In this document: positions 21,729 to 33,315 of the stretch, in pieces
Numbering within the stretch: the stretch's first letter is position 1
Layout: the number at the start of each line of letters is the position of its first letter
NCBI GenBank assembly: GCA_024407855.1
Contig: JAKSVQ010000002.1
Span: 49,468-113,467 of the forward strand
Direction of reading: 5' to 3'
DNA length: 64,000 bases
DNA from: Mycoplasmoidaceae bacterium
GTDB lineage: Bacteria > Bacillota_I > Bacilli_A > Mycoplasmatales > Mycoplasmoidaceae
Notes under the pieces: model-generated
Database searches by the model: none
What the model saw: only the letters and a program-made list of their open reading frames with translations
Told to the model about the DNA's origin: nothing
Program-made: the position numbers and the translations under genes

Positions 21729-22613
21729 TTATTTTTTATTTACTAAACTCATAAATGTTTTATCTGGTTTACATTCAAAGTTCATTTCTTTGCCAGTCAT
21801 TGGGTGAATAAAATGAATTTTATAAGCATGAAGATATTGGCCATATTCTGGTTTAGCTTCAACTTGCCCATATAGTTCATCATTATAGATTGGGTGATTA
21901 ATATATTTTAAATGCACACGGATTTGGTGCGTACGACCAGTTTCAAGAATACATTCCACATAGGCTAAGTTATTACTTAGGTTTTTAATAAGGTTAACTT
22001 TGGTGATAGCTTCTTTTGCTTTATAACTGTCTGATACCATCATCTTAGTAGATCCATCTTTTGCTCGCATGATTGGAGCTTTAATAATCAAATGATGATT
22101 ATCAAAGTGACCATGGCAGATAGCCACATAGCTACGGAATAATGTTTTATCAACAAGTTGATCTTGTAAGGCATTTAAGATAGTTAAGCTTTTAGCTACG
22201 ACTAAAAGTCCTGAAGTATTTTTATCCAAACGATGAACAATACCAGGACGAATTTTATCATTACTAAATTTTCCTAAATAGGAAATTAAACGGTTAGCTA
22301 CTGTATCTTGTTCATTAAATGTTGTTGGATGAACTAACAAACCTTTAGGTTTATTGATGACCATTAGGTAGGCATCTTCATAAACAATGTTTAGTGGTTT
22401 CTTACTTGGTTTTAAGTCAATACCAATAAGCTTTGCTTCTTGTTTACCTTGTTTTTTGATAACGATTTTATCGTTTTCATTAACCAATAAACCTTGTTTA
22501 TCAGCTACTTGTTTATTAACAAGAACTAAACCATCTTTAATCAAATTGATGGCTTTAGTTCGTGAACACTTTAGTTTTTCAACTAAATATTTATCTAATC
22601 TAGTGTTGTTCAT
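21729..22613 (-). CDS. Pseudouridine synthase, RluD family
   Basis: A 294-residue protein. An S4 domain (TRLDKYLVEKLKCSRTKAI) is followed by the catalytic domain with the HRLDKNTSGLLVVAK motif (catalytic Asp) and the ETGRTHQIRVHLKYINHPI motif. It modifies uridines in 23S rRNA. A longer in-frame start at 22643 exists, but 22613 gives the family N-terminus (MNNTRLDKYL) and a 14-nt overlap with lspA. In Firmicutes lspA-rluD adjacency is common. Confidence 0.9.
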   Translation of the reverse strand: MNNTRLDKYLVEKLKCSRTKAINLIKDGLVLVNKQVADKQGLLVNENDKIVIKKQGKQEAKLIGIDLKPSKKPLNIVYEDAYLMVINKPKGLLVHPTTFNEQDTVANRLISYLGKFSNDKIRPGIVHRLDKNTSGLLVVAKSLTILNALQDQLVDKTLFRSYVAICHGHFDNHHLIIKAPIMRAKDGSTKMMVSDSYKAKEAITKVNLIKNLSNNLAYVECILETGRTHQIRVHLKYINHPIYNDELYGQVEAKPEYGQYLHAYKIHFIHPMTGKEMNFECKPDKTFMSLVNKK

Positions 22614-23172
22614 CTTTCTTTTGTTTTGCTTGTCTGCTTTCATTTACAGCTTGAATAATTGTGATAGTAATATATGATATTACAAAACCAAAAATACCAA
22701 TAACAACAAATGTATCTGGTCAGTTAAAGATTGGGAAATCCATGAAACCAAATTTAAAATAGTCTAATACCATGTGAGCATGTTCTACAGGAGCACCAGC
22801 ACGTTGGAATAAATTAAATAATCCACCAAACATTGCTAAAGCAACAAAGCTTGAAGTGATTCGATCATGAGAAACTAGCAAGAAGACAGCTAACAACAAA
22901 ATAAACATTAATGATTGCAAAGCATAAATTGCTGCTGGATTATCAGCTAGAGCATTTCAACCAATTCCATTATTTCAAATAATTGAAAGATATCAAAAAC
23001 CATTTGGATCACCAAATGTACCTTCAGGTGCATCTTTTAACCAAAGGTAAAAAGACAAACTAAAAGCAATAACAATTATCAATGCTGCACTAGCAATAAT
23101 TGCTTTTTGAATTAGTAGTTTTGGTTCAAAACACTTCTTAAAGTATTCTTTAACTTGACTAGTTTCTGCCAT
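22600..23172 (-). CDS. lspA: Lipoprotein signal peptidase (signal peptidase II)
   Basis: A 190-residue membrane aspartic protease that cleaves prolipoproteins before the lipidated Cys. Four membrane segments are seen. The conserved motifs appear as NNGIGWNA, GGLFNLFQRA (divergent from GGxxGNxxDR), MVLDYFKFGF and FPIFNWPD, holding the two catalytic Asp. Many lipoproteins in this window would be substrates. The N-terminal 25 residues extend beyond the usual start. Confidence 0.85.
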
Positions 23173-23201
23173 ATTATTTAATATTATATAATTTATACAT
23201 T

Positions 23202-23945
23202 ATGAAAGGCCAATCAATATTTTTTGTTCAAGCAACACACAAGACAAAAACGTGGTGAATGTTTTTGTCAGTGTTACTATTGGTCTTTGTTCCATTCTTA
23301 ATCGTTTGATTGCTATGTGGTGAATTTAATTTATTAAATAATGATTGACTAATTGCTAAAAATGCTAGTGTGTGACATGGATTGGTTGAGGCTGATAAAA
23401 TTAATGAATTAGCTAATCGCTATCATATTTATTTTTCACCTGATGGAGTTAATGCATTAATTATTGAATTAAATAATTGGGTTGGTCAAAATGCATCAAT
23501 CAATGCTTATAAAACTTTCTTTAATCCAGTTTTACTGGCGCCTTTATTAGGATTATTTGTTTGATCAATTATTTATCCAATCATTTTTAATGCAACTAAG
23601 GTTTCTGGATTAGATGTCTTACCATTTAGCGTTGGTGTCGGGATCTTTATGTTATCACTAATTCTTAGTGGTTTAATTGATCAATGAGGACAAAGTTTGT
23701 TAGCGGTTTATTGATTAACAAGAATTGTTATTGCTGCTGTTGCAACGCTTGTCTTCTTCTTGTTAACAAACTTAATAGTTAATAAGTATCTAGCTAGTCG
23801 TCCATATGCCGCTGACATTTATTTTGGTTACAAAACAATTGACCGTGCAAATGCTGGAGCAAAGCAACAACTAAAAGAAAATATTGACGCGTACAAGAAG
23901 CAAAGTGATGATGAATCATTTGTGGAAGTAGAAGAAGGTAAATAG
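23202..23945 (+). CDS. Membrane protein of unknown function upstream of obg
   Basis: A 247-residue protein with four hydrophobic segments (about 19-41, 107-130, 140-160, 172-195). An N-terminal loop carries the NELANRYHIYFSPDG segment, and the C-terminal tail is charged (KQQLKENIDAYKKQSDD). Many Trp are encoded by TGA. It ends 1 nt before obg and is probably co-transcribed. No family recognised. Confidence 0.75.
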
Positions 23946-23946
23946 T

Positions 23947-25236
23947 ATGCAATTTGCTGATTCATGTAGTTTATTAATAAAAGCTGGAAACGGTGGCAAC
24001 GGTATCGTTGCTTGACGTCGTGAAGCACACTATCCAGAAGGTGGCCCTTATGGTGGTGAAGGTGGAAAAGGTGGAGATGTTATCATCATCGGAGATGAAG
24101 ATATCAACTCTTTATTTCACTTACGATACCAAAAGAAAATTATTGCTGACTCTGGGCAAAATGGTCAAAATAAACAAATGGCTGGAAGGAATGGTCCAGA
24201 CAAATATATTAAGGTTCCAGTTGGAACACAAATTTTTAACAAGAAAACTGGTGAATTGATTGTTGACATCCTAAAGGATGGACAAGAATTCATTATTGCT
24301 AAAGGTGGTATTGGTGGACACGGAAATGCTTTCTTTAAATCTTCATTTAATAAAGCACCAACACTTTATGAAAATGGTGATAAAGGTGAAAGTGTTGAAG
24401 TAGAAATGAAGCTAAAATTCATTGCTGATATTGGACTAGTTGGTTTACCAAATGCTGGTAAATCAAGCCTAATTTCTTGCTTATCAAATGCTAAACCAAA
24501 GATTGCAAATTATCAATTTACAACATTAACTCCAGTACTTGGAACTATCAATTTTACCAAAGGTAAAAGTTTGGTAATGGCTGATATTCCTGGATTAATT
24601 GAAGGAGCTAGTGAAGGGGTTGGATTAGGCTTTGATTTCTTAAAACACATCGAAAGATGCCATATCCTAATTCATGTTATTTCTCTTGATGAAATTGATC
24701 ATGAAGATATTGTTCAAGCTTACAAAACAATTAATTCTGAATTAGATAAATATAATAAGCTTTTGCTTAAAAAGCAAATGTTAATTGTTGCTAACAAATG
24801 TGATGTTGAAAAAGCTAAAGATCAACTAGCAAAACTTAAAAAAGTTTTGAAGAAGAAAGATGCTATAGTTGTTGTTTCTGCTAAGGAAAAACAAAATCTT
24901 GAAGAGTTAAAATCAAAGATTTTAAACCTTAATGATTCATATTTAGAAATGAAAAAAGCAACAGCAAAACAAGAAGCAGTTAAGGTTGTTGAAGTGCGCC
25001 AAAAGAAGTATATGCCAAAGGTATTTACTTGAGAAAAAGATGCAGCTGGAAGATGAATAATCCATAGTGAATATTTAAGCTATTGACTATACAAGATTCC
25101 ACAAACAACTAAAGATAATATCTTTAGATTTAACCAAAAACTTAATAATTGCAACATTGATGAAATCTTAAAAAAACATGGTGCAAAAGCAAAAGATACT
25201 ATCATAATAGATAATGTAGAATTTCAATTAGATTAA
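23947..25236 (+). CDS. obg: GTPase ObgE/CgtA
   Basis: A 429-residue ribosome-associated GTPase. The glycine-rich Obg domain (AGNGGNG, GGPYGGEGGKGG) covers about 1-158. The G domain has G1 GLPNAGKS (166-173), G3 DIPGLIEGA and G4 ANKCD. The C-terminal OCT domain (VFTWEKDAAGRW...) is present only when TGA is read as Trp. The start at 23947 is the family N-terminus MQFADSCSLLIKAG. The next gene, nadE, follows by 1 nt. Confidence 0.95.
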
Positions 25237-25237
25237 T

Positions 25238-26026
25238 ATGGAAAACGCAAACAACTTAAAACGATTAATAAATAAAAGAAAAAATCAACCAGGAAACTTA
25301 ATTAAGTACCTTAATTATCTTTCTGATTTTGCTCATGACTATATTGAAAAAACCGCTACTAACGGTTATGTTTTAGGTATCTCTGGTGGGATTGATTCTG
25401 CTCTAGCATTAGCTATTTTAGCTAATACTCCAGGAATAAAAGTAGTTGGTGCTTTTATTGATATTGAATCTAGTCCATTGGACCGCCAAGATGCTGAAAG
25501 CTTAGCTGGTATTTATCGCTTTGAATACAAATACATTAACTTAACTGATGAATATCATTCATTAGTAAAGAAGTTGGGAATTGAAAATTCACCAACGGCT
25601 AAAGCTAACCTAAAGGTTAGATTAAGAGTTAATACTTTATATGCTATAGCAAATGCTAATGGTTTATTGACTTGTGGCACAACTAATGCCGCTGAACGAT
25701 TAGTTGGTTATTACACAAAGTTTGGTGACAATGCTTGTGATGTAGCATTACTATATTGATTAACTAAATCACAAATCGTTTTTTTAGCTCATGAACTAAA
25801 AGTTCCTGATGAAATTATTGAGAAGAAACCTTCAGCTGGATTAAATCCAGATCAAACCGATGAAGGTGATCTAGGTATTACATACCAAGAAATTGATCAT
25901 TATTTATCATTCTCATTCATTGATCCAATTCAAGAATCAAAGATTACAACAAAGTTTGTTGCTAACAAACATAAGTTAAATGCTCCAGCTAAACCAAAGA
26001 AATTCATGAACTTAAGAAATTTATAG
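25238..26026 (+). CDS. nadE: NH3-dependent NAD+ synthetase
   Basis: A 262-residue enzyme that amidates deamido-NAD. It has the PP-loop LGISGGIDSALALAI (SGGIDS at 49-54), LKVRLRVNTLYAIAN, the GTTNAAERLVGYYTKFGD pocket and PSAGLNPDQTDEGDLGITY. There is no glutaminase domain, so ammonia is the likely donor. obg-nadE adjacency is also found in M. genitalium. One TGA Trp. Confidence 0.94.
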
Positions 26027-26049
26027 GTTTTGTTGCTAAGAAAATAGGT

Positions 26050-26088
26050 ATATTATTTATTTTATAAATAATATATATTTTGTATAAT
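26050..26088 (+). promoter_or_regulatory. pst operon promoter with 11-bp inverted repeat
   Basis: ATATTATTTAT and ATAAATAATAT (26050-26060 and 26064-26074, loop TTT) form a perfect inverted repeat 8 nt before an extended -10 box (TGTATAAT, TATAAT 26083-26088). No Shine-Dalgarno precedes the ATG at 26116. It could be a phosphate-responsive operator or a weak nadE terminator. Confidence 0.5.
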
Positions 26089-26115
26089 TAGTAGAGTTAG
26101 TAATATTTTTATATT

Positions 26116-27348
26116 ATGCCTAAGCCAAAATTTGTTAAACCCTTATTAATTGGCGTTGCCTGCACCATTCCGGTAGGATTGGTCGTAGGATTATCCGTTA
26201 ACTGAGATCATACAACATTTATTTCTGCTGTTGGATCTTCGGGAGTTAAACCTTTTATTGAATCTTTTGGAAAAGCTTACCATCAAGCTTATTCTAATTT
26301 TGATGTCACCGTTGAATCTGGTGGTACAACCTTTGCAGTTGAACAACTATCTAAAGGCTATACAAATTTAGGAAACGCAAGTAATAACCCATACCAAAAC
26401 ATTAATGATGGTGGTTACATGGAACAATGAGCAACCAAGAAGACATTAACGCTTGGTTGAGAAGGTTTAGTGGTAATGTATGCATTACCAAAGAACTTAA
26501 GTCAAGATGCTAAGGAAAAGTTTGAAATAGTTCTTACTAGTGAAAATATTACTAAGTTATATGCAATCTTTGCCGGATGACATGAATTACAAAGTGGTGA
26601 AGAATGAAAAACAGATTATGAATCTCTTTTATATTATGCGCCGCAATCTATTCAAGATTCTCTTACAGAAGATGATAAGAAACTTTTAACTGAAGCAAAG
26701 ATTTTACCATTTGTTCGTTCAGCTGGAAACACTGGAGCTAATAGCTCAATTGCTTTCACTTACTATAGTAACTTAGCTGATTTTGATGAAGACTTAACAG
26801 AAAATCAAAAGAAAGCATTTAGAGGCGGAGAATATGGTGATGATAATGACCATATGGAAACTGATGAATCAAATGCTCGTGCATGACAATCTTTTGAAAC
26901 AAAAGACAAAGCTGGTTCAATGGTTTATCTAACAACATCATTCTTATCTGAAGCTAATTTAAAAGAAATGAAAGAGCATGATTACAAATTAGCTAAATAT
27001 GGAAATGATGCTCAAAGTATTTTAGATGATCAAGGGAAATTAAATCTTGATAACATTTGTAAAGCAAATGGTTACAACTGATATCGTCCAATCAATGTAA
27101 TGGTTGATATCAATCTTAAGAAAGCAACCGATTTCTTACATTGAATTTATTTTGGTGAAAATAGTCAATACAACGAAATAGTAAGAAAAAAAGGTGCTAA
27201 ACCACTTAATGAACGACAAATTAAGAGTATGTGTTATGATGATACATTTGATTCGTTGTTTGCACCTGAATCAACCGATATTAAGTTAAATGAATCACGG
27301 GTTGATCCATTTGACAATATCTTTGGAGCTGAGGACATATGAGAATAA
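26116..27348 (+). CDS. pstS: Phosphate ABC transporter substrate-binding protein PstS-like
   Basis: A 410-residue exported protein. A short N-terminal hydrophobic segment (about 9-28) is followed by ISAVGSSGVKPFIESF, the phosphate-binding start of PstS, then ESGGTTFAVEQL and GNASNNPY. A Cys at about 14 (GVAC) is not a good lipobox, so it may be anchored by an uncleaved helix. The context (PstCA, PstB, PhoU downstream) secures the role. Many TGA Trp codons. It overlaps the next gene by 10 nt. Confidence 0.85.
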
Positions 27349-29396
27349 AACATAAACCTACAGCTAAACGTCGATCAAGAGGATCAGATACACCAGCTAA
27401 AGTAATTACTGGTGTAATTAGTGGTATCTTCTGATTATTGTTCATTGGTGTAATTGCTTTTATTATCTATGGATCAATTCCCGGATGACAAGAATATGGT
27501 TTCATGAACATCTTTGCTACAGGTGTTTATGACTTAGAAAATGGTAAAGCTAGTGTTTGGTTAGCATTATGCATAACCATCTTTGTTGCTGGCTTTGCAT
27601 TAATTGTTGCTGCCCCAGTTGGAATTAAGACAGCAACCTTTATTAAGTTTAGAATTCCTGATAAAGTCCGAAGATATGTTAAGATGGGTGTGGAATTATT
27701 AGCTGATATTCCAACCGTTGTCTTTGGTTTATTTGCTTTGACGGCTTTAGGCCCATTACTACAAGTAATCTTTAGAATGCCAAGTGCATATAACTTGATT
27801 ACAACCGGCTTTATGTTAGCATTCTTAATGATGCCAACAGTTGTTTCATTAACCCTATCTGCTTTAGACTCGGTTGATGATTACTTCTTAATTTCCCCAA
27901 TGACAATGGGAAACACTAAAACTGGTGCAGTTTATAAAGTTTATAAAAAGAAAGTTAGAGGCAAGATTGTTGTTGCCCTAATTACTGCTTTAGCTCGTGG
28001 TCTTGGTGAAACTATGGGTGTAAGTATGATCTTACAAGGCCAAAACTACAACCAAATCTTTGGCCAAGGCTTTGGTGCAATTTGAATGAGCTATTTAAAG
28101 ACGCTAGGTGGTTTAATTGCTAGCAACATGTTTGCTGAATCATCAACTGCAGCCTTAAAAGGTTTATTGTTTGTTTACGGCTTATTCTTATTCATTGTTG
28201 TTGTATTATTTAACGCTATAGTAAAGATTTTATTCCGTGAAAAGAATACAACAAAAACAAACAAGTTCTTCCACGCTATTGGTGTAGTTATTAAATTTAT
28301 TCCACGTCAATTTACAAAATTGTGAAATAAAATGCTCAACCATAAGCGGGTAACAGTTAATGTCACAGAAGACAATGTTGATCGTACTTTACCAAAGTAC
28401 TTTAATCAACGTGCCGCTATTGTTCGAACAAATTCTAACTTCTATGAAGCTTGAAAACGATTCTGAGAAATCTTCTGCTTCTGCTTTATGTTTGCATTTG
28501 TTATTTGAATGTTTGTTACTTTAGTAGTAAAAGGTATTATTGGTGTAACCGCTCCAACTGCTACTGTCTTCCAATTTGGTCGTGACACAACTGGAATGGC
28601 ATTTGTTAACACATTGCTAGTAATAATTATTGCAGTTGGTGTTGGTTTTGTTATTTCAATTGGTACTTCAATCTTTATCAATGAATTTATGAAAGATGGT
28701 AAAACAAAGAATATCTTATTCTTCTTCATTGATTCACTTGGTGCAACTCCATCAATCATCTATGGTATGTTTGGTATGATCTTCTTCCTACAATTATTAG
28801 GATTAAGTTCGGGTGGTAATAGTGGTAAGTCATTAATGGCAGGAGCATTAACATTAATCTTTGTTATCTTGCCAGCCTTTACAAGAACAAACATTCAAGC
28901 ATTACAAGTTGTTTCAGTTGAAACACGTCAAGCAAGCTATGCTTTAGGTGTTGGTAAATGAGAAACATGTCGCCGAATTGTTTTACCAGCTGCTTTCCAA
29001 CACATCTTAACTGGTGTAGTCTTAGCAATTGGCCGTGTTCTTGCTGAAACTGCTCCACTATATCTAACTGCCGGATTAAGTGGTGGAAGCAAGATTTCAT
29101 TAATGTCAGCTGGGCAAACACTAACAACTAGAATTTATTCACAAATAAACTCTAATGATTTAGTCGCTGCCCAAAATATCATGTATGAATGTGCCTTTGT
29201 CACATTAGTTCTAATAATTATTATCTTGATTGTTGTGGATATTATTATTCCAAAATACTTTGATCACAAAAAGAAAAAACAAAGTAGTGAAGGAATTCAA
29301 ATCCTTAAATCAAAAGGTGGATTTAAACAACGAGCAATTGATTCAACAAAGAATCTAATGGTGAAGGCTAAGTTACTCTATAACTTAAACTTCTAG
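27339..29396 (+). CDS. pstA: Fused PstC-PstA phosphate permease
   Basis: A 685-residue polytopic protein with two permease halves joined by a basic linker (about 325-370). Each half has an ABC permease EAA-like loop: ALARGLGETMGVSMI in the first and GRVLAETAPLYLTAG in the second. It corresponds to PstC plus PstA in one chain, like the large PstA homolog of M. genitalium. It passes phosphate through the membrane using PstB. Translation is coupled to pstS. Confidence 0.9.
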
Positions 29397-29408
29397 AAAG
29401 AGGTAAGT

Positions 29409-30347
29409 ATGAAGAAAAAACAAAAAGTTCAATTAACACAAGAAGAAAGAATTAGAGCTTATTACAAAGCAAGCGGTTCCAAGAAATTAAGAGCTTGGTC
29501 TAAACTTACTAAAGATGATAAGAAACTAATTAATAAATACAAGAAGCAACGAGAAAAAGAGTTGCGAACAAAAAAACCAGATTTCAATGTACATAAGAAT
29601 TCTTATGAAGTAAGAAATTGGAGTTTATGATATGGTCATGAAAAAGCTTTAAGCCATATCACTGTTGACATTCAAAAGAATAAAGTTACAAGTTTAATTG
29701 GACCAAATGGTGCGGGTAAAACTGTTTTCTTAAGATGTTTGAACCGTATGAATAACGTGATGTTCTCTAATGTAAAAACATTAGGTCACATCTACTTCTT
29801 CAATGGAACTAACTTATACTCACCTAATATTCCACAAGTTGAAATTACGACAAGAGTTGGTACAATTCAACAAAAACCAACTCCATTCCCAATGAGCATC
29901 TATGATAATGTTGCTTATGGACCAAGATTACATGGTATTACTGACAAGAAAGTTTTAGACAAGATTGTTAAGGATGCATTAGATGATGCAGCTTTATGAC
30001 AAGAAGTTAAAGATAAACTTTCTGATTATGGAACAAGTTTATCTGGTGGACAACAACAACGTCTATGTATTGCTCGAGCAATTGCATTAAAACCAGAAGT
30101 GTTATTAATGGATCAACCAACTGCTGCACTTGACCCAATTGCCACAACCAAAATTGAAAACTTGATTCTTTCACTTAAGAAGAAATATACGATTGTGTTA
30201 GTAACACACTCATTGTCACAAGCACAACGTGTTTCTGACAATACTTTCTTCTTCTATAAGGGAAAGATTATTGAAGCTGGGCCAACAAGAAAAATCTTTA
30301 CTGACCCAGTTCAAGCCAAAACAAAAGACTATATCTTGGGAAGATAG
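29409..30347 (+). CDS. pstB: Phosphate ABC transporter ATPase PstB, Walker B Glu replaced by Gln
   Basis: A 312-residue ABC ATPase with a Lys-rich extension of about 60 residues before the domain. Walker A is GPNGAGKT (98-105), the signature LSGGQQQR (about 211-218), Walker [14 protein letters not shown] and the H-loop VTHSLSQA. The residue after the Walker B Asp is Gln236 (GAT CAA), where ABC ATPases have the catalytic Glu. Hydrolysis may be slow or use another base. RBS AGAGG lies before the start. Otherwise a typical PstB. Confidence 0.9.
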
Positions 30348-30352
30348 GTTGT

Positions 30353-30416
30353 GTATAATAAATATATATTATTTACATTGGGCACCCAAGTAAATTAAAA
30401 GGAGAAAATAAAAAAT
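30353..30416 (+). promoter_or_regulatory. Internal promoter and leader hairpin before SemiSWEET-like gene
   Basis: TATAAT lies about 6 nt after the pstB stop. A hairpin ATTTAC(A)TTGG/CCAAGTAAAT (30371-30381 with 30386-30395) follows, then AAGGAG before the ATG. There is no T run after the hairpin, so it is more likely a 5' UTR element than a terminator. Confidence 0.5.
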
Positions 30417-30866
30417 ATGGATTGATATTTTTGAACGGGCATTATTGCTGCCATTCTAATTGGTATCTTTTCAATGCCACAAGTAATTAAAACTGTTAAA
30501 ACAAGAAATACCGTAGGTATATCTTTAGCAATGTTTATCATTGTTACAGCTGGAGATACATTCTTCGCAATTAGTGGTATTGGTATGCTAGCAAAACATG
30601 ATCTTGCTGGTGGAATACCATTATTCCTTGCTAACATTGTATCTGGCACATCATGTGCAATTGTTCTATTCTTTAAAGCAAGAAACTTGCGCTGAGCTAA
30701 GAAATTTGGTGTTAGTGAAAAAGTATTATGTGACAACTATGACACATACTACTCAAAGATTAAATTAGAAAAGATTGAAAAGAAGGCAAAGAAACAAGCC
30801 GCTAAAGGTATTGTACGTGAAACTACAACTACTGAAGATGTTCCACCTGTAACAGTTGGAGCTTAG
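30417..30866 (+). CDS. SemiSWEET/PQ-loop family membrane protein
   Basis: A 149-residue protein with three membrane segments (about 4-22, 33-55, 64-88). The PQ-loop signature MPQVIKTVKTRNTVGIS follows helix 1, as in SemiSWEET sugar transporters, which work as dimers. The C-terminal tail is basic (KIKLEKIEKKAKKQ). Its position between pstB and phoU is unusual. Good AGGAG. The substrate is not predictable. Confidence 0.8.
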
Positions 30867-30869
30867 TTT

Positions 30870-31562
30870 ATGGCAATAAACTTTGATACGTTAAAAACTT
30901 CCGAAGACAATCTGCGAAGAATGTTTTTGCGATTTTACAATCACGTATTACTTTCACAAGAATATTTGTTAAAGCACTTTAAAACTAGTGCAACTTTAAC
31001 TCCACTACAATATGCTCATATCTTATCGGCTGAAAAGAAAGCCAATAAGATGGAAGCACAAATCTTAGATGAAACTAACTGAATCATATCAAAAGATATG
31101 CCTCGGGCTGCTCACTTAAGATATCTTATTGCAATTATTCGATCAATTCGTGATCTTGAAAGAATGGGAGATTTCAATGAAAGAATTGCTACTATTCTTC
31201 AACATCAAAAGAATATTGATGATGAGATTCGTAAAATTATTTGCCGTTTAATGCAAGGATCATATGATTTTGCTAAAGAAATTTATCGAAATTTAAAATC
31301 AGGTCCGCATCAAACAAAAGATTATTATGTAAGACGTGCATCAGTTCTATTCTATGAATTTGGTGATAAATATCGTCGTGGTTTTAAAGAAGTTGGTGAA
31401 AAGATCTTTAGATCAAGAAAAGATTTAAATAACAAAGTTGCCATCTTTACTGCAATCAAGAATATTGAAAGAAATGCTGATCACGCATTTAACATTCTTG
31501 AAAACTTTGTTTACATTGAAGAACCAAACTTCTATTTCACTAAAGAATCAAGAAAAAGATAG
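30870..31562 (+). CDS. phoU: Phosphate transport regulator PhoU
   Basis: A 230-residue all-helical protein, usually a dimeric negative regulator of Pst activity. It has the two PhoU repeats with IRSIRDLERMGDFNERIA and IKNIERNADHAFNILE (E/DxxxD metal-binding motifs). It starts 3 nt after the SemiSWEET-like gene, so it is probably transcribed from that gene's promoter as well as from pstS. One TGA Trp. Confidence 0.9.
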
Positions 31563-31574
31563 AAAGATTAAAAA

Positions 31575-33314
31575 ATGTCAAAAATTGAATTTATATGTTT
31601 AGGCGGACAAGATGAAAAAGATAAAGTCTGCGACGCTTTAGTTATAGATGGTGATATCTATGTTTTAGGCTGTGGTATCCACTGCCCTAGTGTGATTCAA
31701 TTAGGAATTAAGAAAATCGTTGCTGACTTTTCTTATCTAATTGATAACAAACAAAAGATTAAAGGAATCTTTATTCCTACTCCAAACTATAACCTATATG
31801 GAGGATTAGAGTTTTTAGTTAAGAACTTACCTAATGTTCCAGTTTTTACTAGTCATTTAGGACAAATGATTATTAATAATAACCTTGATTGATGCTTCCG
31901 CATCCGTGATAAGAGACGCGATAATCAAGGATCATTAAAAACAAGATTTAATATTAATGCTGTTAAACCACTTGAACCATTTAAGTTAGGCAAAGTTGAA
32001 GTTCTCCCATTTAGAACTGCTAGCTTTATGCCAACCTCATTAGGCTTTGTTTTCAAAACTGATGTTGGTTCAATTGTTTATATGGATCATTTCATTATTC
32101 CAACTAGTGTAAATAATGCAACATATGATTTGTTAGATCAAGTAAATAAATTTACTAACAACAATGTTTTATTATTAATTACTTCAATTGGTAAGAATTT
32201 AAGCCACCGTGGTTTTACTTCACCAAACTATAACATTGATAGTTTCTATGAGAACACAGTTTTGGATATGCCAAACCGTGGTATCTTTGTGATCGAAGAA
32301 GAAGATATTTATAAACTAACTAAACTTGCTGCCATTGCGGCAAAGAAGACAATTCCTTTCTACATTTATTCACCAAGTTTAGCTCGTGCATTTAATTACA
32401 TGCAGAACAATAAGATTGTTAACTTTAACAACTTAATTTATATGAATGAACAACAAATCAATACGGTTGATCGCGGTATTGTTGTTGTTTCTGGTGATAA
32501 ACAATCACTATTTACAAAGTTACAAAAAATTGTTGTTGGTGATGACCAACGATTAACATTTAAACCAACTGATACATTTGTTTATTCAATCTTAACTACT
32601 CCAGGTTATGAAAAACTTGAAGCAAATTTATTTGATTCAATTAATCGATTAAATGTTTCACGTGTAGTGAAGATTCCAAAAGATATTATTCAATTATCGC
32701 AATCACAAGAAGATCACAAATTCTTAATTAATATCTTAAAACCTAAATATATTATTCCAATTGGTGGGTTATATATGGATTTTGCAAACTACAAAGAAAT
32801 TTGCAATAAGGTTATTACCCCACAAAGAAATATTATTACATTAGGTAATGGGCAAGTTGCTGTCTTTGATTCAGGCAAGTTTATTGACGCAAAACGTCAC
32901 ATTAAACTTGTTGAACAATATGTTGGTAACCAAGGTTTATATGACGTTGGCGCTAGCGGTTTGTTTGAATGTGAACAAATGGCTGACTCTGGTTGTGTTC
33001 TTGCCAGCTTATTAATTGATAAGGCTGAAAAGAAAATTAACCACTTTAACTACAACATTGTTGGAGTTTTAAATCAAACTGACCCAAAGAATCAAGCAAT
33101 TGTTGATGAAATCAATGCAACATTGAACAACACAATGCTTGAACTATTAAAGACATTAGCACCAAATGCTAATTTATCACGTGATCAACAAGATTACTTT
33201 AAAAAGCAAATTGTTAAACAATATGAAAAGAAGTTTGGCAAAAGACCTTTAGTCTTATTAACAATTATTTATAAAGATCAAATTGAAAAGGCTAAAAACA
33301 ATATAACCGATTAA
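31575..33314 (+). CDS. RNase J-like protein without metal-ligand histidines
   Basis: A 579-residue protein with the metallo-beta-lactamase/beta-CASP architecture of RNase J. The segment that should read HGHEDHIGG is PTPNYNLYGG (residues 68-77), so all three zinc ligands of motif 2 are lost. The IYMDHF segment and a C-terminal domain (LLKTLAPNANLSRDQQDYF) match RNase J. It is probably a non-catalytic J2-like partner of an active RNase J encoded elsewhere (inference). M. genitalium also has a second RNase J-type gene. One TGA Trp. Confidence 0.82.
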
Positions 33315-33315
33315 T

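Noticed and set aside
22614..22643. Longer start for the RluD-family gene
   Set aside because: The extra ten residues are Lys-rich and lie outside the S4 domain; the ATG at 22613 fits the family better.
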